This document shows, one piece after another, positions 35,672 to 45,235 of a stretch of DNA of 64,000 nt. The stretch is from Pseudoxanthomonas wuyuanensis. GTDB taxonomy: Bacteria; Pseudomonadota; Gammaproteobacteria; Xanthomonadales; Xanthomonadaceae. Position 1 is the stretch's first letter. Each line of letters opens with the position of its first letter. The stretch is from NCBI RefSeq assembly GCF_900215535.1, contig NZ_OCND01000007.1:216681-280680 (forward strand), read 5' to 3'. The position numbers were made by a program, and so were the translations under genes. The notes under the pieces were generated by a model, which made no database searches, was not told where the DNA came from, and worked only from the letters and a program-made list of their open reading frames with translations.

Positions 35672-36784
35672 ATGACCACAGATTTTCCGGATTTCGCCCC
35701 GCTCCGCGCCATCGGCTGGCCCTATGCCGGCATTCCCGAGGACGCGGCCTGGCGCGAGGCCTTCGCCACCCATCCCCAGGCGCGCCCGGCCCGGGTGGTG
35801 GAGCAGCACCGCTCCGGCTATGTGGTTGCCGATGCCCCGGGTGCGGCGGTCAAGGCCGAATCGCTGCCGGAATGGCAGCGGCCAAGGTTCCCCGCGCATG
35901 AGCGGCCGGCGGTCGGAGACTGGGTGCTGCTGGAAGGCAAGCGCATCGTCGCCCTGCTGCCGCGGCACACCGCGATCAAGCGCGGCGCCGCCGGCGAGCA
36001 CTACCACCAGCAGGTCATCGCCGCCAATATCGATACCGTGTTCATCGTCTGCGGTCTGGATGCGGACTTCAATCCGCGCCGGATCGAGCGCTACCTGCTG
36101 CTGGTCGGCGGCGGCGGCGCGCAGACCGCGGCCCCGCAACCGGTCATCGTGCTGACCAAGGCCGACAAGACCGAATACGGCCCCGATGCGGTGGCCACGC
36201 TGGAAGAACTGGCGGTGCAGGGCGTGCCGGTGCATGCCGTCAACGCCAAGGATCCGGCCAGCGTGGCCGTGCTGGAGCAGTACCTGGGCCCGGGCCGCAC
36301 CGCGGTGCTGGTGGGGTCGTCCGGCGCCGGCAAATCGACCCTGACCAATACGCTGCTGGGCATCGAAAAGATGAAGACCGCGGCGGTGCGCGAAAACGAT
36401 TCGCGCGGCCGCCATACCACCACCCACCGCGCGCTGATTCCGCTGCCGTCCGGCGCCTGCCTGATCGACACCCCCGGCATGCGCGAGCTCAAACCCACCG
36501 GCGAAGAGGACCTGGGCGAAGGCGGTTTTGCCGACATCGAAGCCCTGGCCGGGCAGTGCCGGTTCCGCGACTGCTCGCACCAGCGCGAGCCCGGCTGCGC
36601 GGTGCGCGCGGCGATCGAGCGCGGCGAACTGGATGAAGAGCGCTTCCTCAACTACCTGAAACTGCGCGATGAAGTGGCGGTGGCCGCCGACAAGCTGGCC
36701 AACCGGCTGGCGCAGAAGTCCGAGGCCAAGGTGCAGGGCAAGGCCCTGCACAAACGGCTGGAGGACAAGTACGGCAAGCGTTGA
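35672..36784 (+). CDS. rsgA: Ribosome small subunit-dependent GTPase A
   Basis: 370 residues, the circularly permuted GTPase that checks late 30S maturation. It has an N-terminal OB fold (about 30-110), then G4 TKADKTEYG (162-170), G1 GSSGAGKST (215-223) and G3 DTPGMRE, in the permuted order G4-G1-G3. The C-terminal zinc domain is CRFRDCSHQREPGC. The basic tail (KVQGKALHKRLEDKYGKR) probably contacts rRNA. It diverges from alaA. Confidence 0.95.
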   Translation: MTTDFPDFAPLRAIGWPYAGIPEDAAWREAFATHPQARPARVVEQHRSGYVVADAPGAAVKAESLPEWQRPRFPAHERPAVGDWVLLEGKRIVALLPRHTAIKRGAAGEHYHQQVIAANIDTVFIVCGLDADFNPRRIERYLLLVGGGGAQTAAPQPVIVLTKADKTEYGPDAVATLEELAVQGVPVHAVNAKDPASVAVLEQYLGPGRTAVLVGSSGAGKSTLTNTLLGIEKMKTAAVRENDSRGRHTTTHRALIPLPSGACLIDTPGMRELKPTGEEDLGEGGFADIEALAGQCRFRDCSHQREPGCAVRAAIERGELDEERFLNYLKLRDEVAVAADKLANRLAQKSEAKVQGKALHKRLEDKYGKR

Positions 36785-36858
36785 CGCCCTGCGGCGGTCG
36801 GTGCCGGCAGTGCGATTTCTTCACCGTCCGCGCAGGCAGTTGCCGGCATGCTGTCGGC

Positions 36859-38091
36859 ATGAAGCTGCGCCGCTACGCTTGGGGCCTGTGCGCGTCGCTG
36901 GCGATCGCGTCGGCGGCGCAGGCCGCGGCATCGCCGGCCTGCGTTGAATCGGTGCTGCGCCGGCTCGGCTGGCGGATCGAGACCGCTGCGCTGCCGGCCG
37001 TCCGCATCGACGCCGGCACGCCGTGCGCACGCGCGGATCTGGCGCAGGCGCAGAGCGCAGACGATCTGTGGCTGCGATTGCCGGCGACGATCGAAGCCGG
37101 CGATCGCGAAGCGGCGCTGCAGGCGGCGCTGCAGCATCCGGCCACGTTGTGCGCCTATCTGTTCGTGCTTGGCGATGCTACCCGGCGCGCAACCGCGGCG
37201 CTGGCCGCCAACGAGGGTTACCGCTTCAATGCGCTGCAGTTGGGCTGGATCGGTTTCGGTCCCCGTGGCGCGATGGCCCAGGGCTGGCGTCCGTTCCGCA
37301 GCTTTGGCCGCGGCTACGCGCCGGCGGCCGGCAATACGCGCGCGCTGGATGCGTTCTACCGCGGACGCGTGCGCAGCGAATGCGGGGTCGGCCGCCAGGT
37401 GGCGCAGTTGGCGACCCAGCGCGAGCTGTACGGCGACGCCGGATTCGACGCCGAGTTCTCCGCCGGCGAGCTGTCGATTGGCACCTTCCTGAGCCTGCAC
37501 GGCACCGACAGCATCCTGCTCGGGCGCGGCGCCGGTCAATTGCTGGCTGACGGCAACGCGGTGCGCGCGGCGCGGCTGGGCCGGCACGGCCTGGTCGGAC
37601 TACCGGGCGCGATCGTGCATGCCTATGACCGCATCCTGCTCGACGATGTGCACAACCAGGCCGAGAACTTCGTCGTCGCCGAGGTCAGCGCCGATGCCGC
37701 CGAGGCGCTGCGCCGCGCCGGCGGGCTGGCCCACTACGATCGCGTCAACCTGCAGGTATGGCAGCTGGCGCGGCAACTGCGCCAGCGCGGGCCGCGCGAT
37801 TTCCAGCAACTGCTCTACCACCGCGATGCGGCACAGCGCGCGCGGCTGGACCTGCGCGATCGCGCCATCGTCGTCCGTATCGATGCGCTGCTGGCGGATC
37901 CGTTCTACCGCGGGTTTCGCATCTATGTGCACCGCCAGGGCGTGCAGCCGATCGCTTATCACCTGGTGCGCCTGCTCGACCGCAATCCGCGCACGCCGTA
38001 TACGGTCGAGCTGACCCTGCACAACCTGCACACCACGCTGTACCGGCGCTGGATCGATCACCAACTGCGCGCCTGCGCGGCCGGGCGGTGA
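36859..38091 (+). CDS. Secreted protein of unknown function
   Basis: 410 residues from the ATG at 36859, with a signal peptide ending AIASAAQAAASPA. The mature part is soluble, Arg/Ala-rich and has several cysteines near its N-terminus. The DSILLGRGAGQLLADGN and IVHAYDRILLDDVHNQAENFV segments are distinctive, but I do not recognise a family. It precedes a QEGLA-motif protein on the same strand by 42 bases, so the two may share a transcript. The frame extends 26 codons upstream without signal-like character and overlaps the rsgA stop. Confidence 0.72.
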   Translation: MKLRRYAWGLCASLAIASAAQAAASPACVESVLRRLGWRIETAALPAVRIDAGTPCARADLAQAQSADDLWLRLPATIEAGDREAALQAALQHPATLCAYLFVLGDATRRATAALAANEGYRFNALQLGWIGFGPRGAMAQGWRPFRSFGRGYAPAAGNTRALDAFYRGRVRSECGVGRQVAQLATQRELYGDAGFDAEFSAGELSIGTFLSLHGTDSILLGRGAGQLLADGNAVRAARLGRHGLVGLPGAIVHAYDRILLDDVHNQAENFVVAEVSADAAEALRRAGGLAHYDRVNLQVWQLARQLRQRGPRDFQQLLYHRDAAQRARLDLRDRAIVVRIDALLADPFYRGFRIYVHRQGVQPIAYHLVRLLDRNPRTPYTVELTLHNLHTTLYRRWIDHQLRACAAGR

Positions 38092-38133
38092 TCCGCGCTT
38101 GCCAGCAGCGTCCAGGTGCTGCATAGATCGGCG

Positions 38134-39375
38134 ATGAACCCCGCAGACGGCGACATCGCCCACCACACCGCGCTGGACCAGCGCATGGTCAAGGCGGTGC
38201 GCGGCATCAAGCTGCTCAGCCTGGCCAGTTGGCCGGCCTCGTTGCAGGCGCCGTTTCTGAACAGCGTCGCGCGCGGGCAGCCGAAGCTGCCGCAGATCGA
38301 CTACCCGCGACTGGATTTCGGCGATGCCCGCCGCGAACTGGCCGGCATCGCCCGCGCTGCCGATCCGGCGCATCCGCTGGGCGTGTACCTGCGCGAATCC
38401 GCGCACAGCTGGGACATTGCCGCGCAGTTGCTGGAGGCATTGGGCACTGCCGCCGTCACCACCCATTCGATCGCGCTGTTCGGCCAGCCGGACGAGGCGC
38501 TGCCCGGCAACGGGCCGACCACGCGCGAGGCGGCGCGGCATTTCATCGCCATCGCCAACGAGCTGGATCGCGAATTGCTGGCGCCGGAGGAACAGATCCC
38601 GGTCTCGGCGACCGCATTGCAGCTGCAACTGCAGACGGATCTGGATGCCTTCTTCGGTGGTCGTGTGATCGCGGTGGAACTGGACCCGGATCTGATCGCC
38701 AAGGCCGCCGCCGGCGCCACCCGCATCCGCCTGCGCCACGGCGCGGCTTTCAGCGACTACGACCGCCGCCAGCTGCTGCAGCACGAAGCGCTGGTGCATT
38801 CGCTGACGGCGTTGAACGGGCGCGAACAGATCCGGCTGCCCAGCCTGTCGCTGGCTTCGCCGCGGGTGACCGAAACCCAGGAAGGCCTGGCGACCTTCGC
38901 CGAACAGATCACCGGCAGCATCGACATCGAGCGGATGAAGCGGATCAGCCTGCGCATCGAGGCGGTGGCGATGGCGCTGGAGGGTGCGGATTTCATCGAT
39001 GTGTTCCGCTATTTCGGCCAGGCCGGGCAGAGCGCCGAGGAGAGTTTTTCCTCGGCCCAGCGGGTGTTCCGCGGCGTGCCGGTCGGCGGCGGCGCGGCCT
39101 TCAGCAAGGACACCGTGTACCTGCGTGGCCTGATCGGCGTGCACACCTTCTTCCGCCGCTCGCTGCAACAGGACCGGTTGCGGCTGTGCCGGCGCCTGTT
39201 TGCCGGCAAGATGACGCTGGCCGACGTGCAGGCCTTCGAGCCATTGTTCGACGACGCGGTGCTGGCGCCGCCGCGCTGGCTGCCGCGCTGGGTCAGCCGC
39301 GCCAACGGCCTGGCCGGCATGCTGGCGTTCTCGCTGTTCGCCAACCGCATCCGCCTGGACAGCATTCCCGCATAG
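38134..39375 (+). CDS. QEGLA-motif metallopeptidase-like protein (DUF1704 / MATCAP-type)
   Basis: 413 residues. The zinc-peptidase helix HEALVH (His217, Glu218, His222) is followed by TQEGLATFAEQ, with the eponymous QEGLA at 249-253, which supplies further ligands. Bacterial members are often annotated as flavohemoglobin expression-modulating proteins. The human relatives MATCAP1/2 are carboxypeptidases that trim tubulin tails, so a C-terminal peptidase activity is the best guess. There is no signal peptide. It follows a secreted unknown protein by 42 bases. Confidence 0.85.
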   Translation: MNPADGDIAHHTALDQRMVKAVRGIKLLSLASWPASLQAPFLNSVARGQPKLPQIDYPRLDFGDARRELAGIARAADPAHPLGVYLRESAHSWDIAAQLLEALGTAAVTTHSIALFGQPDEALPGNGPTTREAARHFIAIANELDRELLAPEEQIPVSATALQLQLQTDLDAFFGGRVIAVELDPDLIAKAAAGATRIRLRHGAAFSDYDRRQLLQHEALVHSLTALNGREQIRLPSLSLASPRVTETQEGLATFAEQITGSIDIERMKRISLRIEAVAMALEGADFIDVFRYFGQAGQSAEESFSSAQRVFRGVPVGGGAAFSKDTVYLRGLIGVHTFFRRSLQQDRLRLCRRLFAGKMTLADVQAFEPLFDDAVLAPPRWLPRWVSRANGLAGMLAFSLFANRIRLDSIPA

Positions 39376-39444
39376 GCGGCGGCCGCAGCCCGGTTCAACC
39401 GCCTGCAAGCGGTTGCTTGTGTCGGAGCGACACCGCCGGCCGGC

Positions 39445-42400
39445 TCAGCGTTCGAAGCGCGGCGGCCTTTCGGTGGAGTGCAGCACCCGCACGTAGGCGC
39501 GGCCGAACTGATCCGGGGCAATGCCGGCCAGCAGCCGTTCCACCGTGCGCCGGTCGGCGGCGTCGCCGGGCACCAGCCCGACCCAGGCATGCTTGCCGGC
39601 GCCCTTGGCCGCGTACAGGCAACGGTCGGCCAGCTCCACGCTCTGTTCCCAGTCGCCCACCGACGGCCACGCGCTGGTGAATGGCCAGGGCGCAAACCCG
39701 ATCGAGCAGGTCAGGTACAGCGGCACGCCGGGGCGGATTTCGATCGGTTGCCCGGCCATCGCATCGCGGATGCGCTCGGCCAGCTGGGCGGCATCCTGGG
39801 CCTGGGCGAACCGGCTGATCAGCAGGAATTCCTCGCCGCCCCAGCGCACCAGCAGGTCGTGCTCGCGGCACAGCAGGCGCAGCCGGTCGGCGAAGGTCAC
39901 CAGCACCTGATCGCCGGCGGGATGGCCGTGGCTGTCGTTGACGCGCTTGAAGTCGTCGATGTCGATCATGAAGAACATCAGCTGCTGGTCGGCGCGGTTG
40001 CCCTGCTCGCGCCTGAGTTGCAACTGGGCGGCCTCGTGGTCCAGCCAGTGCTTCAGATCGCGGCGGTTGGACACCCGCGTCAACGGGTCGCGGCGGGTGG
40101 CCACATCCAGTTGCGCGTTGCTCTGGCGCAGCAGCCGGTTGGCCTGCTCCAGCTGCGCGGTGCGCTCGGCCACGGTGCGGTTGAGCAGATCGATGCGCTG
40201 GCGCTCGCGGCGCACGGTGGCGCCTATCCGCCGCAGCCACCAGCCGGCCAGCAGCAGGCCCAGCAGGGCGTAGCCGGCCCAGGCCAGCGGGTGCCGCCAC
40301 GGCGGCGGCGCCATCCGGATGTCCAGGCGGCGGGGCTGGCCGAACTGGCCGTCGCGGCCAGCGGCTTCCACCTGCAGCGTGTAGTCGCCCGCGGGCAGGC
40401 GGCTGACCGAGAACTCGCCGTGCGCGGCCGGCAGGTAGACCCAGTCGTGGTGCAGCCCTTCGACGCGGTAGCGCAGCCGGGCAGCGTCCGGCGCGGTGAA
40501 ATCCAGCGCGGTCATCGCAATCGAGAACACGCTGTCGCGATGATCCAGCTGCAGGCGCTGCGCGTAGACGATGTCGATGTCGCTGTTCACCGCAAGGTCG
40601 TTGCCGTCGCGGATCCGGACCAGGCCGGTCAGCAGGGGCCGGGCCGGCTGGCTGCGCGCGGACAGCCCGCGCGGATCCAGGGTGTCCAGGCCTTCGGTGC
40701 CGCCGAAGTAGAGCAGGCCCTGGGCATCGCGAAAGGCCGAGCCGCTGTTGAATTCCTGGTTGTTCAGGCCATCGCGGCGGCTGAGGTTCTGGATGATGGA
40801 GGTGGCCGGGTCCAGCACGCTCAGCCCGCTGTTGGTGCTCAGCCACAGACGGCCATCGGCGTCGGCCAGGATGCGGTAGATGACGTTGTTGTTGAGTCCC
40901 AGGTGACTGGTGAAGGCGCGCGATTGGCCGGTGGCGCGGTCGATGCGGTACAGGCCGCCGGAAAAGCTGCCTGCCCACAGGGCACCGGCCTGGGCATGCA
41001 GCGACCACAGCGAATCGTGCAGTCCGGCGCCGCCGGGTTCGAATCGCGTCGCGGCGCCGTGCGATGCCAGCCGCCACAGGCCGTTGGCATTGGTGGCGAT
41101 CCATAGGCTGCCGTCGGCATCGCGCAGCAGGCTGGTGATCAGGCGGCCAGCCAGCGGGGCCAGCCGCGCATCGTCCACCACCGCGCCTGCCTCTACCCGC
41201 GCCAGGCCGTTGCGGGTGGCGACCCACAGCGTATCGCCCTCGACCAGCAGATCGTCGATGCGGCTGTCGGGCAAGCCCGGCAGCGGTGTGGCGCGGTCGC
41301 CGCCGTGCCAGCGCCACAGCCCGCCGTGCGTGCCCACCCACCAGCCGTCGCCGGAGGCGGCGGGGCGGATTACCCGTACCGACTGGCCGGCGAAAGCGCC
41401 GACGCTTTGCCACGCGCCGTTGCCGCGCCGCTGCATCAGCCCGGCATCGGTGCCCACCAGCAGGTGATCGCCCTGGCGCCACAGCGCGCGCAGGCTGCGG
41501 CTGGGCCAGCCGGCAAGGTCGCCGGTGTCGGCGCGGTCGTGACGGATGGCCGCCGACAGCGGCCGCACCCGGTACAGACCCGAGGTGTAGGTGCCGATCC
41601 ACAGGGTGCCCGACGGGTCCTGGTGAAACGCCAGCACCGGGCTGGGCAGGGTCCGGTCCAGTGGCAGCGGGCGCGGGTCCGCGCCCGCCGTGGCAATGAC
41701 CATGACATTGCCGTCGTTGAAGCCAATCAGCACGCGGCCATCGGCCAGCCGCGCCAGCGCGCTGATGTGGACCGCAGGCCCGCGCAACCGCTGCGGCGGG
41801 TAGTGGCGTAGCCGCCGGCCGCTGGTTGGGTCCAGCAGGTACAGGCCCTGGTTGTCGCTGGCGACCCAGACGCCTTCCGGTCCCAGTTGCAGGTCCACGC
41901 AGGCGCCGCTGGCCACCGGCGCATCCAGCAGCGGCGCCATCGCCTGGCGTCCGACCCGCCACAACCGGCACTGCCGGTCCAGCGCCAGCGCGTTGTTGCC
42001 GCCGCCGGTCAGCGCAAGTCCCACCACGTCGGCGCTGCGTCCCAACCGGCGGACCTGCTGCAGTTCCGCATCGATGTGATCCACGCCGGCACCGGTGCCG
42101 ACCCAGGCCCCGCCGGCCGGATCCAGCAGGATGCGGTTGGCCGAATGGTGCGACAGGCCCTGCGCGGTACCCAGATGGCGGCGGCGCCAGTCCGGCAGGT
42201 GCACCACTTCCACCCCCGCGTCGTTGGTGCCCAGCCACAACCGCTGGCGTCCGGCTTCGAACGCCAGCGCATCGAAACTGCTGCTGGCCAGCGAACGTGG
42301 ATCGGCCGGATCGCGCCGGTGGATGCGGAAGCGGTGGCCGTCGAACCGGTTCAGGCCTTCCTGGGTGCCGACCCACAGAAACCCCTGGTCATCGCTCTGC

Positions 42401-42594
42401 AACGCGCTGATGGTGGACTGCGACAGCCCGTTATCCGGACCGTAGGCCTCCAGCCGCATCGGTGCGGAAAGTTCGCTGCGTACGGCGGGCACCGGCGCAC
42501 CTGCGGCCAGTGCCGGCAACGGCAGCCACAGCGACAAGGCCACAGCCGCCGACGACAGGCCGTTGCACAGAGAACGCACGCAATTCCGCAACAT
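39445..42594 (-). CDS. Two-component-propeller sensor diguanylate cyclase
   Basis: 1049 residues. A signal peptide (LSLWLPLPALAAGA) precedes a periplasmic sensor of about 14 propeller blades, each carrying an LW(I/V)GT-like strand (FLWVGTQEGLNRFD, TLWIGTYTSGLYRV, RLWLSTNSGLSVLD). Then come a Y_Y_Y domain (about 665-735), one membrane helix near 770-790, a coiled coil and a GGDEF domain with an intact GGEEF (919-923). The RxxD inhibition site (REHD) lies five residues before it, so it should make cyclic-di-GMP with product feedback. Such sensors usually read external carbohydrates or polymers. No EAL domain is present. Confidence 0.94.
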   Translation of the reverse strand: MLRNCVRSLCNGLSSAAVALSLWLPLPALAAGAPVPAVRSELSAPMRLEAYGPDNGLSQSTISALQSDDQGFLWVGTQEGLNRFDGHRFRIHRRDPADPRSLASSSFDALAFEAGRQRLWLGTNDAGVEVVHLPDWRRRHLGTAQGLSHHSANRILLDPAGGAWVGTGAGVDHIDAELQQVRRLGRSADVVGLALTGGGNNALALDRQCRLWRVGRQAMAPLLDAPVASGACVDLQLGPEGVWVASDNQGLYLLDPTSGRRLRHYPPQRLRGPAVHISALARLADGRVLIGFNDGNVMVIATAGADPRPLPLDRTLPSPVLAFHQDPSGTLWIGTYTSGLYRVRPLSAAIRHDRADTGDLAGWPSRSLRALWRQGDHLLVGTDAGLMQRRGNGAWQSVGAFAGQSVRVIRPAASGDGWWVGTHGGLWRWHGGDRATPLPGLPDSRIDDLLVEGDTLWVATRNGLARVEAGAVVDDARLAPLAGRLITSLLRDADGSLWIATNANGLWRLASHGAATRFEPGGAGLHDSLWSLHAQAGALWAGSFSGGLYRIDRATGQSRAFTSHLGLNNNVIYRILADADGRLWLSTNSGLSVLDPATSIIQNLSRRDGLNNQEFNSGSAFRDAQGLLYFGGTEGLDTLDPRGLSARSQPARPLLTGLVRIRDGNDLAVNSDIDIVYAQRLQLDHRDSVFSIAMTALDFTAPDAARLRYRVEGLHHDWVYLPAAHGEFSVSRLPAGDYTLQVEAAGRDGQFGQPRRLDIRMAPPPWRHPLAWAGYALLGLLLAGWWLRRIGATVRRERQRIDLLNRTVAERTAQLEQANRLLRQSNAQLDVATRRDPLTRVSNRRDLKHWLDHEAAQLQLRREQGNRADQQLMFFMIDIDDFKRVNDSHGHPAGDQVLVTFADRLRLLCREHDLLVRWGGEEFLLISRFAQAQDAAQLAERIRDAMAGQPIEIRPGVPLYLTCSIGFAPWPFTSAWPSVGDWEQSVELADRCLYAAKGAGKHAWVGLVPGDAADRRTVERLLAGIAPDQFGRAYVRVLHSTERPPRFER

Positions 42595-42748
42595 GGCGGC
42601 CGCCCCCGGTGCCGGCCTGCATGGAGACGCCCCTCCTGGGCATCTTGGTTGATATCTCAGCCAAGGATAGCGGCATTTTCCGGGCGGACTTGATGGCGGT
42701 CACGTCAGCGGTTCGCCGCTGACGATGCGGTCTTGCGGCGGAAGGGGC

Positions 42749-43909
42749 TCAGAAATCGAACTGCAGGCGTCCGGCCAGCGTGCGGGTGTGGTCCAGCGTA
42801 CGCGCGGCCAGCTGGTCGTAGTTGCAGCTGTCGGTCCAGTCCAGCATCACCCGGAAGTGCTTGCGGGCGTACCAGTTGACGCCGACGCTGTAGGCCTCGC
42901 CCTGGACATCGCGGAAGTCCGGCAGGCCATTCAGGCGCTGCTCGCCGTCGATGCGGTCGTAGCGCAGCGCCAGTTCCCAGGCGCCGCTGGCGCGCTGCGG
43001 CTTGAGCTGGACGAAGCGGCCGGCGCGGGCGTCGTAGGGGCGCGATTCGCCGGTCAGCAGCCAGGTCGCCTGCAGGTAGCCGCTGCGGATATCGCCGCGC
43101 TGGCTGCCGTCGTCGAAACGGGCGCCGCCGTATTCGGCCTGCAGCGACAGCGGTCCATGCACGGTGGCCAGCTCCAGCCCGTACTTGTCCACGTCCACGT
43201 CGCGGCCGCTGCTGAAGTCGACCAGGGTCAGCCGGCTGTTGTCGCCGAAATAGCCGGCGATGCGCGGCCGCACCCGCAGCGCGGAAGCGCCGTCGGCGCC
43301 GGGATGGTCGTAGCGCTCGTGCGCCAACGCGCCGCCCAGATGCAGCACCCGACCTTCCTCGCGCAGCGGCGCATAGCCGGCGCGGACGCCGAATGCGCGG
43401 CCCTTGGTCTGCCAGACATCGATGCTTTCCAGGCTGTAGGCGCTGGCCGACCAGAAAACGCCGTTGCGGTCGCCGTTGAAGCCCACGCCCAGCCGGTAGG
43501 TCGGCGCCAGCGCCTGCGCCAGGTAGCTGCGCTCGACCAGCGAGATGTGGTTGGAGCTGCCGCGGTCGTCCAGCGTGTAGAACTGCTTGAACTGGCCGAC
43601 GGTCAGCGTGCCTGCGGCGAACTTCCTGGTGAGATAGACATCGCGGGCAATGACCTCGTCGCCGGCAAAGTCGGCTTCCAGCTTGTAGTCCACCGCGAAG
43701 AAACGGCCGGAAATCGCCAGCCAGGCCGCGCGCAGATCCTGATCGTCGCGATTGGCGCTGCCGCGGCCGTCGTTGTCGAAACGGGCAAAATCGTAATGCA
43801 GCCGTCCGCTGGGTTTGACGGTGACGCTTTCGTCTCCGGCCCAGGCCGGCAGCGCGGCCAACGAAAGAACGATGGCCACCGGGGCCGCGATGCGATGAAA
43901 GGCGGACAT
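42749..43909 (-). CDS. Outer-membrane porin, OprO/OprP-type
   Basis: 386 residues from the ATG at 43909, with GAGGG eight bases upstream. The signal peptide ends LAALPAWA and is followed by VTVKPSGRLHYDFARFDND, a typical start of phosphate-selective porin O/P-family barrels. The last residues LAGRLQFDF give the terminal Phe used in barrel assembly. It is divergent from a LuxR-type response regulator (184 bp between starts), which may control it. Phosphate or polyphosphate specificity cannot be claimed: many family members pass other anions, and the gene lies within reach of a dicarboxylate block. Confidence 0.87.
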   Translation of the reverse strand: MSAFHRIAAPVAIVLSLAALPAWAGDESVTVKPSGRLHYDFARFDNDGRGSANRDDQDLRAAWLAISGRFFAVDYKLEADFAGDEVIARDVYLTRKFAAGTLTVGQFKQFYTLDDRGSSNHISLVERSYLAQALAPTYRLGVGFNGDRNGVFWSASAYSLESIDVWQTKGRAFGVRAGYAPLREEGRVLHLGGALAHERYDHPGADGASALRVRPRIAGYFGDNSRLTLVDFSSGRDVDVDKYGLELATVHGPLSLQAEYGGARFDDGSQRGDIRSGYLQATWLLTGESRPYDARAGRFVQLKPQRASGAWELALRYDRIDGEQRLNGLPDFRDVQGEAYSVGVNWYARKHFRVMLDWTDSCNYDQLAARTLDHTRTLAGRLQFDF

Positions 43910-44093
43910 CCCGCTGCCCTCGTACTGAAGTGGCAGCGACAATGGCAGGGCTGCGCGCAGAGCACCAATAGCGCAATGGTATTAGGGTATGCGCTGTCTG
44001 CATCTTCACGCACGCAAACCCGGCCTCTGCAACGCACCAGGAACCACGGCCGCGGCTATTAACGCCGGCCGGCGCGCGTGCCACACTGCCGCG

Positions 44094-44744
44094 ATGAGCC
44101 TGCCGAAGATCCTGGTCGCCGACGATCATCCGCTGTTCCGAGCGGCGGTGCTGCATGCCTTGCGCGATGTGGTCGATGTTCAGGCCACCCTGGAGGCCGC
44201 CAGCGTTTCCGCGCTGACCGCGGCGGTGGACGAACATCCGGATGTGGAACTGGTGCTGCTGGACCTGGCCATGCCAGGCGCGCGCGGCTTTTCCTCGCTG
44301 GTATGGCTGCGCGGCGAACGCCCGGATCTGCCGGTGCTGGTGATTTCCTCCAACGATCACCCGCGCGTGATCCGCCGCGCCCAGCAGTTCGGCGCGGCCG
44401 GTTTCATCCCCAAGTCGGCGCCGGTGGACGCCATCCGCACCGCGGTGCAGGCGGTGATGGAAGGCGGCACCAGTTTTCCGCCGATTACCGCCGAACGCTC
44501 CGAGCGCGATGCGCAGCTGGCCGCGCGCCTGGCGCAGCTGACCCCGCAGCAGTTCCGCGTGCTGCTGGCGGTGGCCGACGGGCTGCTCAACAAGCAGATC
44601 GCCTACGAGTTCGGATTGGCGGAAAACACCGTCAAAGTGCACGTCACCGCCATCCTCAAGAAGCTCGAATGCCACAGCCGCACCCAGGCCGCGGTGCTGG
44701 TCAAGGCGCTGGAACCGGAAGGCGATTTCGATCCCGCCGCCTGA
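44094..44744 (+). CDS. LuxR/NarL-family response regulator
   Basis: 216 residues. The receiver domain opens KILVADDHPLFRAAVL, with phosphoacceptor Asp57 in LVLLDLAMPG and the conserved Lys of GFIPKSAP. The C-terminal LuxR helix-turn-helix reads LTPQQFRVLLAVADGLLNKQIAYE then NTVKVHVTAIL. The nearest histidine kinase is the convergent hybrid kinase at 45236-47887, 490 bp away across a block of repeats, so they are plausible partners. Regulators of this layout next to NahK-like kinases control acetate or dicarboxylate use in relatives. Confidence 0.92.
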   Translation: MSLPKILVADDHPLFRAAVLHALRDVVDVQATLEAASVSALTAAVDEHPDVELVLLDLAMPGARGFSSLVWLRGERPDLPVLVISSNDHPRVIRRAQQFGAAGFIPKSAPVDAIRTAVQAVMEGGTSFPPITAERSERDAQLAARLAQLTPQQFRVLLAVADGLLNKQIAYEFGLAENTVKVHVTAILKKLECHSRTQAAVLVKALEPEGDFDPAA

Positions 44745-44756
44745 GCATCCGCATCC

Positions 44757-45164
44757 TTGTAGGAGCGGCCTCCCGGCCGCGAGCTCTTTCCTTGGTCCTG
44801 ACGCAGAAGCAAGAGCTCGCGCCGGGGACGGCGCTCCCACGGACGTGGCTCCAAGCGGTCGGGATTATTCCATCACCGGATGAAATCACCTTCCTTGGCG
44901 GGTCATGTGGGAGCGACGTGAGTCGCGACGGGGTACCGGGAAAGCCCCATCGCGACTGACGTCGCTCCTACAGGAAGGCATTGCTTGCCCCGGCAGTGCG
45001 TCGTGTCCATGACTGCATCGCCTTGGACATGGGGTATGCCGGCATGCAGATACGGGTGAGTTGCGAAAGCGCTGAGTGGTTGTGGGAGTCGTAGCGGCAT
45101 ACCGCTACGGGTGAGTCGCGACAGGTCGCTAGGAAAGCCCATCGCGACTGACGTCGCTCCCACA
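44757..45164. repeat. Cluster of three GGAGCGACG-family palindromic repeats
   Basis: Three units (44757-44841, 44906-44974, 45081-45164) begin TGTAGGAGCG or TGTGGGAGCG/T and end with the inverse CGCTCC(T/C)ACA. They carry GTCGCGA...TCGCGAC inside, separated by unrelated spacers. They fill the 491-bp gap between two convergent genes, where no protein-coding frame is credible, and probably serve as bidirectional transcription stops. Confidence 0.85.
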
Positions 45165-45235
45165 AGATGGGTTGAGAGGAAAGCTTCGTCGCGACCGACC
45201 CGGATCGGCACGCCGAGGTAAGTCCCACAGGCGAA

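Noticed and set aside
44757..45164. Possible CRISPR array because of repeated GGAGCGACG units
   Set aside because: Units are inverted palindromic pairs with irregular spacing and variable centres, with no regular spacers and no cas genes.
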